NCBI GenBank assembly: GCA_003008705.1
Contig: PDUO01000028.1
Location: 255,214 to 319,213, forward strand
Source: Pezicula radicicola
Taxonomy: Eukaryota > Ascomycota > Leotiomycetes > Helotiales > Dermateaceae
Length of the DNA: 64,000 nucleotides
Reading direction: 5' to 3'
The notes under the pieces were generated by a model. The model did no database searches. It was not told the DNA's origin and saw nothing but the letters and a program-made list of their open reading frames with translations. The translations under genes and the position numbers were made by a program. Shown here one piece after another: positions 32,775 through 45,222 of the stretch. The number at the start of each line of letters is the position of its first letter. The stretch's first letter is position 1.

Positions 32775-35133
32775 ATGCCACCATCGCGCGACTCCCCGCC
32801 GCAGAGGCCATCATCCTCCTTGCAGCAAACACCTGCGCAAGAGACGTCCGGCGGGCCGGGATCCACGACTCGGACAACAACGACAACAACGACAACTACT
32901 TCAACACCGACAACGACTCCTACAACCCACACGCGACCTCGAGGGACGACATCACCTCCTACAATAATAACGACGACAACATACGCACCTATCACCTCCC
33001 CACCCCCTTCATCACAACTTCGACCGCGACTCTCATCGGTTTCCTCGGCAAGCTCGTCTCGACCAAGTATCCGCATCCGACGATATCCCTCTTACCAATC
33101 CACATCTCAGACGAACCTTCCGACGGTCAGTACTCCCCCGGCTACCAATGATGAGGTGCCCGTAGCGAGCGCAGAGCAGGAATTTGTAGGAAGTGGTACG
33201 GGCAGTGGAGGACGACGACGAAGTTTCTCAGATCCCCAGAGGTCATATGTCCCTCCGCAAGATGGCAATCGCGCTAGAGGCGTGTCAAGAAGGCCTTCGC
33301 ATGGCCATATGCCCGATATCACGGAGGGCGCATCGACATCCAACCTTGCTTTGCCTCCCCCCGCAGAACGACTATCGCCGCAAGCACAGCAAAATCCCAC
33401 ATTGAGGAGGATATCACGGTCGAGACTATTCCGCACCCGGAGCAAGGAGGAAGACTCGGCCACAGACCAGGAGTATTCGGAGTACGAATCAGGTTTGGTT
33501 GATTACCTGGATCTTGTTGGTACGAATCTACCCCGCGCAAGCTTATAATTCGTGAACAATGACTGACATGTTTGAATGTAGATCCCGAAGTTTCAACATT
33601 GAATACACTCACGAACGTGCAAAACTCTCTCTTCATCCCAGATCTTGGACGGCTTGTAAACCGAAGACCAACGTACACTCTGACACGGCGACCTTCGGAA
33701 GCCACCGTCCCCCAACAAGCCCCACCAGCGGACAGCACAATCCTAGAGCGGCCAGTGGCCGAAGCTGAGGCTGAAGGCAGGGTTCCTTTTGAGCGGATGG
33801 AAACACTCACTTCCATAACATCGAGACCAAGTTCAGCACATTATGCAGTGCTGCCTCACGGAGTTGCTCTTGATGGATGGAGTGCAGAGGATAGGCAGGA
33901 ATTAAACGATCATGTGCGGCATATGCTTCATTCGAAAAGATCGAAATTCAAGCGGAGTATGAAAGGATTTGGGCAGTATGTTAGACGTCGTGAGTATACT
34001 CTAAGGACTGACTTATGCTGATTGAAAAGCTAACGCTCTCCAGCACTTGGATTCTTTGTGACTCTTTACGCAACTTTAATTACGTTATTTGGGCTTGCAT
34101 GGGTTCTTTTCCTCATTGGTATGTCAATCCTCACAATACTCTGCAATTAGGATCTCTCAATGCCAACAATCTATTTATAGGATGGATCAATGTGGGAGGA
34201 AAACAAGGATATTTAATTGACATAATCGACAACATTTTGGTAGCTCTATTCGCTATCATGGGAGATGGGCTCGCTCCATTCAGAGCAGTAGACACATACC
34301 ACATGTGCTTTATTGCCCACTACCACCACCTTACCTGGCGCCTTCGTAGAGAGAAAGCGCTCCCCAAACTTCAGAACAAAAATGACCTACCTCCACTACC
34401 TCCCAGCGATACAGACTTGGAAGGAGGCACTAAAACTGAAGAGGATGAGTTCTCCGTACTTACAGAAAAGCAGCAAAAACGTCTCGTTCACCACCAAAAT
34501 AAATTCGCCAAATCTCATACTTTCTACAAACCACACGAAACGGCTACCCATCATGCGTTTCCCCTTCGTCTCCTAGTCGCTGTTGTCTGCTTGCTAGACT
34601 GCCATTCTCTTCTACAAATTGCACTGGGAACTTGCACCTGGTCCATCGACTACCATGTTCGACCTTTCGCTCTTACGACAGTTATTCTCTGCTGCTCTAT
34701 TACCGTGAACATCACAGCCGGTATCGTGATCATGATTGGCGATCGTCGAACTCGCAAGAAGGATGTGCTCGAAAAAATGCACAAGCAGGAATTGACAGCC
34801 GAAGCCATGGCCAAACTGGCGAAAAAGCGAGAAAAGGAAAGGGAAAATAGCAGGACTTTACTGGAACCAGTGCTACCTCCCTTGAGTGCGGAGACGAGCA
34901 AACGGTTACCGGAGGATCCGGAGGGTATGGCAGAAGAAAAAGAGAAGCATATGAGTCCGCCAACAAGTCCTACAACCCCAACCAGTCCTTTGGAAAGGAA
35001 ACCCTTGCCGATTGCGAAGAGGGGTGATGGGATACCTTCTAGCCCGACTTCACCTACTGGTATGTCGATGATCAGAAATATAGACACCATACCAACATCT
35101 GCGTTGAATCTGGCCAAGGAAAAGGAATTATAG
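32775..35133 (+). CDS. DUF2985 integral membrane protein, four exons
   Basis: Exons 32775-33519, 33582-33989, 34044-34118 and 34181-35133 join in frame to 726 aa. The first 250 residues are low-complexity (Pro/Ser/Thr-rich, with a TTRTTTTTTTTTSTPTTTP run encoded by ACA/ACC/ACG repeats). The DUF2985 core follows: RRPLGFFVTLYATLITLFGL (membrane span) then GWINVGGKQGYLIDIID, NILVALFAIMGDGLAPFRAV and DTYHMCFIAHYHH. Two more hydrophobic spans are RLLVAVVCLLDCHSLLQIAL and LTTVILCCSITVNITAGIVI. The C-tail is charged then Ser/Pro/Thr-rich. DUF2985 proteins are fungal membrane proteins of unknown function. Exon 3 is only 75 bp and is fixed by the PLGFF core. Confidence 0.85.
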
Positions 35134-35621
35134 ACAGAGTCGGATTATCTTGCTAGATGGATAATGTTTCTTGTATACGAGGAGATGAGCGATGCAATAG
35201 TTATGGACGTAACGATACATATCAATCTAATACGAAAGGGGAGATAATTCCCTGACGAGCAAACCTTTTGTACGATTTTGAAACGTGTGAGTAGTTGCTT
35301 AGTTGAGTAGAACTTGTCGGGAATTCACAGTAGATTTTTTTTGTGCCCAAGGAATTGTCGTTTTGACTGTAAGTCAAATAAATTCCCAAGCTAAGCGATA
35401 CTCAACTCAATTGAGTTACTTCAAGAATAAATCGATGTCCCGAAGTTAATTGAGTTAAAGGCAACACAAATCACGGCACAAGCAGAATCCACGAGGGACT
35501 CTACAAAAGCATATTCCGAGACGCTACTCTTACACATATCAAGACACTCTCCTAATAAAAGTCAAGAAACTTCCCAATGTTTCCAATCTCCTCAATTTCC
35601 TAAATCTTCCCCAATCTTCTC
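35134..35621. other. Convergent 3' intergenic region
   Basis: This stretch lies between two genes that converge on it. No frame or repeat is evident apart from short direct repeats of TTGAGTTA/ACTCAATT type (35400-35460). Confidence 0.4.
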
Positions 35622-37075
35622 TCAATCCCAAACCATACCAAGCTCCAAGAAATAGGAGTACAACATCGCCTTATCAATCTCCCCATTACACTTCTGAAGC
35701 CATTGCGCAGCGAAACTTCCTACATAGCAACACCAACCATTAGCCTTCAATCCTCATCCCAAAGAGTCAAATCGAATAGAAAATTATAGAGAACAGAGAA
35801 AATCAAAACATACCCTCCTCGACGAACTCAACACGCCCCAACTCCCTCCCCTCTTTCCCATCCTCTGCTTCGCGGGCTACCTCCGAATACCAACCCAACC
35901 AGCCCAAAAACCCCAAATCCCTAATAACCCACGGCGCAACCAACACACAAATACCCATAGCCAGTACCGTAACCTTCTCCTTACAACCACCCAACCCACA
36001 AAATCTTCCCTCGGGTCTCCTAATCCTCGCGTAATAGTTATCCCAAAATCTCGAGTTTATGATATCGGGACGCGTGTTTGCGATGTGAGAAACATGGTTG
36101 TCGATACTGGTCATCAGACTGGATTTTGGGTGTCCGAAGAGGAGTTTGTTGTTGATTGAGAGGAGGATTTGTTGGCTTAGGAGGGGGTGTTGGGGTTTTG
36201 GGATGGTGTTGCGTAGGGTGTGGAGGGATTGTAGGAGGTGGGGGATTGTGAGGGGGGTTGTTGTGTAGAGGGTGTTCGTTAGGGTTGTTGTTAGTTTTTG
36301 GAGGTCTGGGGTTGAGTAGAGGATGTTCTTTCCTATATTGTGGAAATCCGAAAACGTTAGTTGGAGAGTTTCTCGTGACCAATTAATACTCCTTTACGCA
36401 CAGGCAAGACATAAAAAGTCCAGCCCAAATCAAAGGAAAGGTCTTAAAAGTTCGAGGGGAAAAAAATAACAACTTACCTTCTTTCTTAATTCCTTCTCTT
36501 GTCTCCTCAATTAATTCCATCTCCCTCTCAAAAGCTAATCTCTTACTTGCATACTCATCTCGAATCTCCTTCTCTATCCCTAATTGTCTCGTTCCTAATG
36601 GCATTATCTCTTCTAGCTCTTCTTCGATTGGTGTTCTCATTTTTGAGTTGAAGGGTTTTTTCTTTTCGTTTGAAGTGTCGATTTGTGTTTCGGTGGGTCC
36701 TTCTTTGTCTTTTGCATCTCCTTCTTTCTCCTTTTCTTCCTCCTTCTCCTTTTCTTTTTCTCCAAGTGCTTCTTTATCTTGAACGTGATCTTCCTCGTCT
36801 TCTGTCAAATCAACGGTATTCTTCTCTCGTCTCGCTTCTTCGGCTAGCTTTTGGAAGTACAGGAATTTTTCACCTAGGGTGTTGAATTTTGGTTCCTTCT
36901 GCTCTCTGGGCTTGCCGTCCTCGCTATATGGAGTAGATGGGTCTTGTAGTTCCGAGTCTGTTTGGTTGTTCTTGGATGGGTTCTGTTGGGGGTTGGACTT
37001 TGGGGGTGGAGAAATGTTGGTGGGTGTGTTGCTGCGTTTGCTTGCCATATCGGCGGCGGTGCTGCCGCGGAGCAT
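35622..37075 (-). CDS. Conserved-looking hypothetical protein, three exons (404 aa)
   Basis: Exons 37075-36478, 36332-35814 and 35719-35622 join in frame. Residues 1-100 are polar and disordered (SKRSNTPTNISPPPKSNP). They are followed by a Glu/Lys run (EKEKEKEEEKEKEG), then a helical region (EEELEEIMPLGTRQLGIEKE, FEREMELIEETREG). The C-terminal half is globular: LQKLTTTLTNTLYTTTPLTI, IINSRFWDNYYARIRRPEG, and a hydrophobic segment VTVLAMGICVLVAPWVIRD that may be a membrane anchor. It ends SFAAQWLQKCNGEIDKAML, then a short tail. I do not recognise the family. The coding strand changes abruptly from A/C-rich to G/T-rich within exon 2. Confidence 0.7.
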
Positions 37076-38324
37076 GGTGTTGATTGTGTTCTTTTCGTAT
37101 TAGGTGAGGAGTTTTGGTGTTGGGATTGCGATTTAGAGGTGGGTTGATGGGATGGTGGGATGTGGGTGGTGTGGGTGGTTGAGGTTGCGTTTGTGTGTTG
37201 GAAGGAAGATGGGGATAGAGGTAGCGCGATTGGCTGTTTACGTTTGTTTGGTGGCTGTGAATTGGTGAATTGGTTTGCTCTATTTTGGTTTTCCTTTTGG
37301 CGAGGGTGAAGCCGGTGAACAAGAGGAAAGTTTGGGAGCAATGGTTGGTGGTGTTGTGTTTGGGAGTCGGATCGCTGGTGTGTGATGGCCAGGTTGATTG
37401 AGGCTGTGTGCGTGGGAAGTGAGATAACGTGATGGGGTTCCTTTGTTCTGTCCTTTCAATGAGAATGAATTGGTGAATGTGAGGAAGTTGGCGCGAGCTG
37501 AAGGTACAGGTTGTTGGTGTTGTATTTGGGAGTTGAATTGATGCTGTGTTGATGTTGCATTGATGGCGAAGTTGACTGAGTTTGAGGGTTTGGAACATGA
37601 AAAAAGAGGCAGTGATAGCGCGGTTGGCTGTTTACTATCAATTAGCAGTCGCCCGTTAGTGAATTAGCTTTTGTTTTCTTTGAATGCGGGTGAATAGAAA
37701 GTGAAAATGTCGAAGTTAGCTCGCTTAATTTCTTTGAACTTAGGTTGTTATCCTTAGCAAAACTTAAATAATATAAACCCCTTAACTAATAAAAGCAAAT
37801 AATTCTGCTTGTAATTCGTTGCCCTGATGTAAACTGGCAATATGGCAGAAGCGACATGCTGCAGAAAGATCAATCTGCCTAAACATTGGATATCTAATTA
37901 ATAAAACTGGCCTCTGTGGGGTATTTGAAACGATTGATGGCTAAGTAATATTCTCCTATATTTGGAGCTGAGGTTTCGATAATTAGGGGTTTGCCTGGGA
38001 GGCGGGGGGTACGGAGAGAGGGGTTGAGTTGAGTTGTTCAATTGGATTTGTATCTGTTACTGCCTTAAGTTTAGCAAGCCACTAGGCAACAGAGGTAGGT
38101 ATTGTTGCTAGGTGGAATGAGTGTGGTTAGTTTAGTGTCAGGGGTGAGATTGAGATAGGTACTGAGCTCAGATTGTATTGTTAGAAGATGGTGGCGTGTA
38201 TTGAAATATTAACATGAAAATGCTATACAAGCAACTGAATAGCCAATAAATATATGCTACTATTGATTCAATCCCTTCGTATGTATCTCCATGGCACGTT
38301 GTAATGTGGCCATCTCCCTTATCC
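37076..38324. other. Promoter and intergenic region, strongly skewed
   Basis: The first 560 bp, upstream of the 404-aa gene, is strikingly G/T-rich on the plus strand (so C/A-rich on that gene's sense strand) and opens artificial overlapping frames in all minus frames (36874-37641); these are compositional artefacts. The rest (37650-38324) is AT-rich with no gene. Confidence 0.5.
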
Positions 38325-41300
38325 TCACCATACATATTCCTCATACTCCCACAATACCTTGAAACCTAAAGTCTCATAAAAACCGCGAATAACAACCCAG
38401 TCAATAAATACACCCTCCATACCTCTCTCCCGCATATTCTCCATAGCCTTAACTAAAAGTGCTAGTCCCACACCTTTTCCCCTTGCACTCTTATCAACAC
38501 CTACACAAGCAATTAAACCGGTCTTTTCTCCACTTGGGCAGAGTGGTATGAAGCTAAAAAGATTTCCAATGGCGGATGTAGATGAGGCCATTAGAGTCCA
38601 GCCTACTTGTTCACCTGTAGGCAAGAAGGCTACCATTACTTCGTGATGTTGGTTTCTTGATGCTAGGAGTTCGTAGGCTTTTACCCATGCCTATGAAAGT
38701 AGTTAGTGGTTATCATGAAGTTGGATCATTGGAGAAGGAGACGTACGTCGTTGTAAGAAAAGTTGGCACGTTGCTTAGTCATGCATTCTTCGTAGAGCTC
38801 TGGAGACCATGGTTTGAAGGTGAGGTCTACCTTCGCGACACGGTCCAGGATATCTTGTGGTGCGACGGATGTGCGAATGTCACGATAGAGGTCGCGAGCT
38901 GTTGGTGTTGTGTGTTTGCGGAAGCCTAGCACAATCTGATCAGTTTACAGATTGTAGATTGCGCTCAGTGTCCGTTAAGGAATTAGAAGGCGTACCTCTA
39001 TGCAAGAAGAAGTCCTTTACGTTCTGTGGAAAGTCAATTGGCACACCAGGCCAGAAACGCGGGAATGAGGATCCTATGCTCAAAGACTGGAGATCACCCA
39101 AGCCAACCATGAACGCTACCCCACGAAGTTGTTCCTGTACTCTTGCCAACAACGCCGTACCGATTCCTTTACCTTGATGTTCTTTCTCAACCGCAACACA
39201 AGCTATCTTTGCCATTCCGGCCGTGTCGAGAAATGCAATACAGAAGCCATTGTCGTGTAAAAAGTGATGACCACTTGGGTGATTAAGCAGTTTTCCAAGG
39301 TGCTCGCGCTCTATCCTCCAGGTAGAGAAGATCTTGTTCCAAAGGTTCCAGACAAAGTCTAGATCTGCATCTGAGCCGTCGTAGATTCTGAGTTTATGCT
39401 TTTTCTTTTCTAAGCCAACTGGAAGAGTTCCTATATCCATGGTATCTAGGTTAGCACTGTCTACGAGACACAAGAGAGGCATTTGTAGGAGAAGGCTCGG
39501 TTTGGGGAAAATGAGATAAGTCTCAAGGACTCAAGGTCAGTGGTAGACAGCGCCCTAGTGGAGTACTGGTCTCCATATGATCCTGCTACGGTCTTGGGAA
39601 CACTAGAGCTTGTTGACACAGCAGCGAGACTTTCAATCGCTATAACAGCCGATGATTTAATAGCTGTAAATAGGCACGAACAGCCTTTAACTTTGTATGG
39701 ACATCTTTTATCCAAGAATACGTACCTTGAGGTTTGGTAATGCCAAAGACAACATCGACCGCGGCTTTGAAGGCTGGGATAGTAGGCTCATAGATCGTAA
39801 TATAATTTCCGATTTCCTGCGTCTCTATTTAAGGGTACGTAGGTCAGTATTCAACTATTCGAAATAGAAAAACTTGTACCCCTTATGGAGGCCGTTGAGT
39901 GATTAAGGATGGGAAATTGGAAATTCACAAACCTTCCAGGAAATCATACGGATCGCAAGTAGCAATTATGATCAATTTCTTCCCAAACTTCTTCCCCAAA
40001 GACAAGCCCATCTCCTTTTGGTAGGAGCTGAGACTTGCATTTCTTGTTGCAAGAATGATGGTTTCTGCCTCCACAAGGTCTTTCTCTGTCTCAGCAGTCA
40101 ATGGGACAGATTCCAGAAACCGAACGTCTTTGACTGCCGCGTTATGCTTTCTTAAGATCTCAATATAAGCTGCAGGAGTATATGGCTCCCTTGTCTTCTC
40201 AATGCCGCTATCGACTGCTCCGCTTGGTAATGGTGCCTTCCCAGGGCTGAGAAAGACAATCTTTGCTTCAGGCCTAATTGGGAGGAAATTAGCCTCACTG
40301 CGAACTAGAGTAGCACTCTTTTCGTAGAGTTCAGCTGCGAGTTTTGCCTGTTCTATATTCATCGATTCGGAGCCCTCTAAGGTGGTTTTTAGAATTGTCT
40401 TTAGCGAAGAGAAAGACTTGGATTTGAGGTCTCGGACCCGGTTGACTGAAGTTTGAATAGATTCTTGGGAGAGTTCACCCGACTTCACCGCTTCGACAAC
40501 AAGCTCAATAGCGCCCACCTGTGCGGCCATTGTGTGACAAACCATGACACAGTCAGTGCCGGCCTAAAGAATTTTGTCAGCAAGTTTCCTTATCTGAACC
40601 AAGATATTGCTAGAAGTAGAGCTACTGTCGTTATTCGTTACACACTAATCTCGAGTTACTCAAATCAAACCAAGGACTGAGATCGTGAACCCGACAAATG
40701 CCAACTAAGCAACATCTCAATCCTCAACATTGATCGAGTCATTTGAGCGCAGTGCGTAACAATTAACAAGATTCCTACTTGCCTTCAGAGCCATCACGGC
40801 ACCCTTTTCTGTTCCGTATGTTGCGCGAACTCCGTCCATTTCCAAACAGTCGCTGATAATGAGGCCTTTGTACTGCATTTCTTTCCTCAAGATGTTGATT
40901 ACCTCTTCGCTCAAGCTTGCTGGTACTTGTGAAAGCTCCTCGCCTGGTTTTGGATCGGAAAGTCCTTGCAATGCAATATGTGCTGTCATCACACATTCGA
41001 TGCCCTCTGCCACGGCTCTTCTAAATGGCACTAGCTCACAGGTATCCAGTGATTGCTTAGACTTTGTAATGACTGGGAGTCCATAATGAGAATCAACCGC
41101 AGTATCGCCATGGCCTGGGAAATGCTTTATGCATGGGATGATTCCATTGTCCCGAAGTCCGTTTACCTGAGCAGAGACAAATCTTCCGACCGTCTCAGGA
41201 TCATCAGATGGGGAGCGGACGCCAATAACAGGATTCTTTGGTTCTGAGTTAATATCTGCAATCGGTGCATAATTCATGTTGATACCAAAGCTCTTCAGTG

Positions 41301-42229
41301 TCTCTGCCGTGGCGCATGCAACTTTGAATGCATTTGAGGCATCGCCTGTGGCGCCAAGAGCCATTGACCCTGGCAGTTGAGTCGTGATAGGGGCTTTGAT
41401 GCGAGTAACGAGGCCATTTTCTTGGTCGATGCCTATGAAAAGCTCTTGGTCTTGTCCTGAAGATTTCGCAATCTCTTGGAGAGAGTTGGTGAGTTCGAGG
41501 AGCTGGGAAGCGCTTGCAACGTTGCGTTGAAATAGAACGATAGCCCCGACTTTGTGGGTTGTTATCAGAGTTTTGATGTCTTCATTGGGTACGTGGTCGT
41601 CGAAGCCAACAATGAAAAGCTGCAAAAGGTAATTAGATTAAAGGTCTAAAAGTCAATTCGACAACGTAGACGTGTGGTAAGCGTTGTCTTGTCTTTGTGG
41701 CTTTAGTTGGCATTCGACAAATGAAAGGAGGAGAATTGAAAGATATGTCGGAAAGCGATGAGGGAGGAGGATAATTGTGCAGTCTGGCCCAGATTACACA
41801 CACCCACTCGGGCTCGCCGTTTCCAGGGATCAGTAAAAGCGGCACATCAAGCGATATTTTGGAACACTCTCCCATCTCTTGCAGCGCCCTAAAAACTGAT
41901 AACCTGTATGACTAGGCGTAGAAGTTCTGGAAATTTCAGATCACTTAGTAACCCAAGCCAACTCTTCAGCTTAATCGAAGTCTCTGTGCCTGCCAGCTCT
42001 CCATTGCTCGAGGACCTGCTGCACCTCGTGCCGCTTTTATTATTTTTCGCGGGGTTAGAAAATGGGGGTAATTCCAGATGTGAACTTTCAGAGTCAAGGA
42101 ATATATACCAAAGCATAATTTTGAGGGCTGAACAACATGAGGAGATATATCTCATACCTGGCCAACTTTGCTCCTGATCTCCTCTTCAGACCATGGCACT
42201 TGTCCGGTAGCGCTGGTGTTTGTCGCCAT
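38325..42229 (-). CDS. GH3 beta-N-acetylglucosaminidase fused to two GNAT domains
   Basis: Seven exons (42229-42158, 41619-40783, 40563-39933, 39824-39726, 39430-38996, 38925-38747, 38690-38325) join in frame to 872 aa. Residues 25-340 are a NagZ-type GH3 barrel: IGIDQENGLVTRI, the catalytic KHFPGHGDT (189-197) with DSH (200-202), and ISDCLEM with nucleophile D281. Residues 340-550 complete the GH3 second domain (IIIATCDPYDFLEG, ITKPQGTLPV). GNAT 1 starts near 557 with acetyl-CoA loop HQGKGIGTA (about 630). GNAT 2 ends the protein with RGKGVGLA (about 820) and FYETLGFKV. By family, the GH3 part removes terminal GlcNAc and the GNAT part is thought to act on aminosugars; the fungal enzyme RmNag has a related GH3-GNAT layout (from memory). 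There is no signal peptide, so it is probably cytosolic. Intron 2 is GC-AG. Introns 1 and 4 are unusually long (538 and 295 bp). Confidence 0.88.
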
Positions 42230-42814
42230 CGGGTCGGAGATTAGGTGAGGGTTTGATATCGTTAAGAATGATGGCTCTGTTCCTGCTCCAATAAATGCTT
42301 TTCAGAGACACTTCTCTCTTTCTGTCTTTCTTTCTTTCTTTCTTTTAAAGAGCAAGACGATTACCATCAAGAATCAGGTAGGGAACGGTGTTGCAATGAA
42401 CAATCCATGGTGGGATTAAGGTTGGTTAAGGTTAAAAAGGAATTCCGGTAGTCGGGTCCATTCACGTGACCGACCCAATATAACGTAACCGCAATATAAT
42501 GTAACCAATTTCGAAACATCTGAATAGTTTCGCGCAGCATTGCAACGTAGCATCACAATTTCAACTACCAATAAAGCGCAGTCCTCCATGCTGAAGTAAA
42601 CAAAGCTATAGCAGGAACTTTACTTTGATCCTCGCCTTTCTTATTGGTGAAGGTCCCTAGCGGGAAGCTCTAGTAAGCTGACCCCTCCGTCTCCTGGTTA
42701 CCCCTGCTAGAAGAACGGTGCGTACATCAGCAACCTGCAGTAGTGGGGTTGCACTGTGAGCTAGGGCCACTGTGGAGTTGATATTTATTTTAAGCAGCGG
42801 ACCCCAGGTTTAAA
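42230..42814. promoter_or_regulatory. Divergent promoter between GH3-GNAT and Atg22 genes
   Basis: 585 bp shared by two divergent genes. It contains a CTTT microsatellite (about 42312-42347) close to the GH3 start. No protein frame is supported, and specific regulator sites were not identified. Confidence 0.5.
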
Positions 42815-44896
42815 ATGTCTGTTTCTTCAGAGCCGCCTTCTTCTGGCAGTGGCATCACTGAGAGGACGCCTCTTATATCTGCCATGGACAATTCGACTGG
42901 AACCAGTAATCAAAACGATGCTTCGAGGAACACATTGACACAAAGGGTCATCTCCACCACAACGGACGATGACACAAAGACCAAGCAAGTCAAAGAGAAT
43001 CTTGCAAAGTTCGAGCAATTGTTTGGAGCCGATGAAGATGCTTTCGATCAGCCAACAACGACGCGAAAAGAACTCTGGTCGTATTATCTTTACTACAATG
43101 TTGGTGCTTGGAACCCCTGAAGCTCCCCCATTTTCATGTATAAAATGCTGAAAGCAGCAGGGTGACAATGGTGTTGGGCCTGGCGCGTATTCCCAAGCTC
43201 TTTTCCAATCGGCGTTAACGAGTGCTGGTTGGGATCCAGCAATTGACCCGCCACAGAAAGGTAATTGTTCTAACGGCGGATGTGTTGTTGCTTGGGGTTC
43301 TGGCACAAGATCGGTGTCGAGTGTTGTACTCATTGCCAATGGATTATGCTTTGCTATCATGACTGTCATTTTTGTCATATTGGGTTCTGCTGCCGACTAT
43401 GGCAGCTTTGGACGATGGCTGCTTCTCTTCCTAACAGGTAAGCAGGCATCCTGATGCTGCTCACCTTTTAGGGCCAACGATACTGATATCTGAATAGTGG
43501 TCTGCTGGGTGTTCCAATATGGAATGATGGCAATTCGAAATCCATCACAATGGCCAGCCGCGATGGTGATGTATATCATCTCGTATATTGCATATGGAGT
43601 AAGTTAAAAGCTTTCGCGCCATCAGCTTTTGCTCACAATGATGTTAGGCGACTCTCGTTTTCTACGCTGCAGTGTTTCCCCGTCTTTCTCGATATATGCC
43701 CCACGTTAGAAAGGCAAGGGAAGAGGATTTGAAAGATGGAAATATTTCACAGGCTGAATACGACAACATTGAGAGCATGGAACGAAATCACATTAGCAAC
43801 ATCTCTACAGCACACTCAAATATTGGATATCTTTTGACACTTGTCATTAATCTCTCTGTTCTCCTTCCACTCCAAGGTAACATCTCTTGAATTTATATGC
43901 ATGCTGAATATACACTGACACACTCCCAGGTCATGCTTTTGCAAACAATCTAGCACTATGCTTAACGAATTCTTGTAGGTAAACCTGTACTTCTTAACTA
44001 CATATCATCACTAATGACAACCAGACTGGGTCGTCCTCGGAATCTGGTGGTTTATCTTTCAGCAAAAACGTCCAGGACCCAAAATACCAAAAGGAAGCAA
44101 CTACTTCACCATCGGCTTCAAACAAGTCCTCTTAGCACTAAAAGAAATTCGACATCTTCCCCAAACCTTCACCTACCTGCTAGCATTCTTCCTCCTCGCC
44201 GACGGACTCAACACAACCGGAACACTGGTATCAATAATCCAAAACAACATTGTCGAATTCTCCTTCCTCCAAATTACCTACCTCGGTCTCTCCCAAGCCG
44301 CCTGTTCAATCACCTCAACATTCGGCTTCTGGTACATCCAAAAATATTTCAACATCAAAACAAAATACATGTTCATGTTCACCAACCTCTTCAGCGTCTT
44401 CATCCCTTTTTACGGAATGTTGGGTCTCTGGCTCAACAATGTCGGATACCACCATGTCCGTGACTTCTGGATCTACAACATCATATTCGGCCTATTTCAA
44501 GCCCCCTACTACGCCTATGCCCAAACAATGATGTCTGAAGTGACACCCAGAGGCTACGAAAACATGTTCTTCGGACTCTTCGGGATCACAAATCGCGCTT
44601 CTAGTATCATCGGCCCCAATGTAATCCAAGCTATTATTAACAATACGAATAATAATTGGATGGGATTTCCATTTTTGTTTGCGCTTTGTAGTGCTGCTAG
44701 TATAGTTATTTGGTTTGTAGATGTTGAGAAGGGGAGAGAGAATTGTAGGGTTTATGTTGAGGAGAGGAAGTTGGTTAGGGTTGCAAGGGAGACTGGGTTG
44801 ACTGCTGAGGAGGTTGTTAAAGGGGTTGCGACTGGGGAGTTGGGTGCTGAGAGTCGTGGGAGTGGGAGTGAGGTGGTACCGCCGATAAATAAATAG
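42815..44896 (+). CDS. ATG22: Atg22-like vacuolar amino-acid permease, six exons
   Basis: Exons 42815-43099, 43161-43437, 43498-43598, 43648-43876, 43930-43974 and 44025-44896 join in frame to 602 aa. After a polar N-terminus comes the Atg22 signature RKELWSYYLYYNGDNGVGPG, then hydrophobic spans (SSVVLIANGLCFAIMTVIFV, VVCWVFQYGMMAI, TLVFYAAVFPRL, YLLTLVINLSVLLPL, WVVLGIWWFIFQQKRPGP). The second half has the MFS-like YLLAFFLLADGLNTTGTLVS and APYYAYAQTMMSEVTPRGYE, then FFGLFGITNRASSIIGP. In yeast, Atg22 sits in the vacuole membrane and exports amino acids released by autophagy. The donor GTAGGT at 43975 gives NSYWVV; the neighbouring GTAAAC would shift frame. The last exon changes from A/C-rich to G/T-rich. 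Confidence 0.85.
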
Positions 44897-45222
44897 TGCG
44901 GGGAATGGGCATATTGCATGATCATAAAATATTTAATAGTTTCAATTGTAAACAAGAGATACCTCGAATACTCATAAAGACAATTCAGCCACCACAGAAA
45001 TATGATGGCCCCTTTCCAATCCTCGTCTAATCTTCCCCACCTCACTTCCACCCAATCCCGAAAACTCGCCACACACAAGAAATTTCCACAAACACATGCA
45101 AAGACACCTTCATAATTATTTTTTCCAAGTCCCAAAGAGATAAATGAAAAAAAAAATGGCAAGATTCCTCCTCTCTGCAGATTACTATGGAACAAAAGAG
45201 TACTCCAAAAAAGAAATGATTA
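44897..45222. other. Intergenic before tRNA
   Basis: 3' flank of the Atg22-like gene. Overlapping minus frames at 44752-45539 read through the tRNA and have no protein features. Confidence 0.4.

Noticed and set aside
32870..32960. ACAACGACA-type tandem repeat as a possible CRISPR-like or satellite array
   Set aside because: It is an in-frame trinucleotide-based repeat encoding a Thr-rich linker; no spacer structure exists.
32711..33076. Val/Gly-rich 121-codon minus frame
   Set aside because: Antisense of the ACA/ACC/ACG threonine repeat in exon 1 of the DUF2985 gene.
36874..37641. Several overlapping long minus-strand frames rich in His, Pro, Thr and Asn
   Set aside because: They overlap in all frames and arise from a C/A-rich sense strand lacking T-start stop codons; no frame has protein-like composition or start context.
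39461..39715. Minus-strand 84-codon frame inside the GH3-GNAT gene
   Set aside because: Joining KPQ (39726) directly to GTLPV (39430) restores the conserved end of the GH3 fold; the frame is intron 4.
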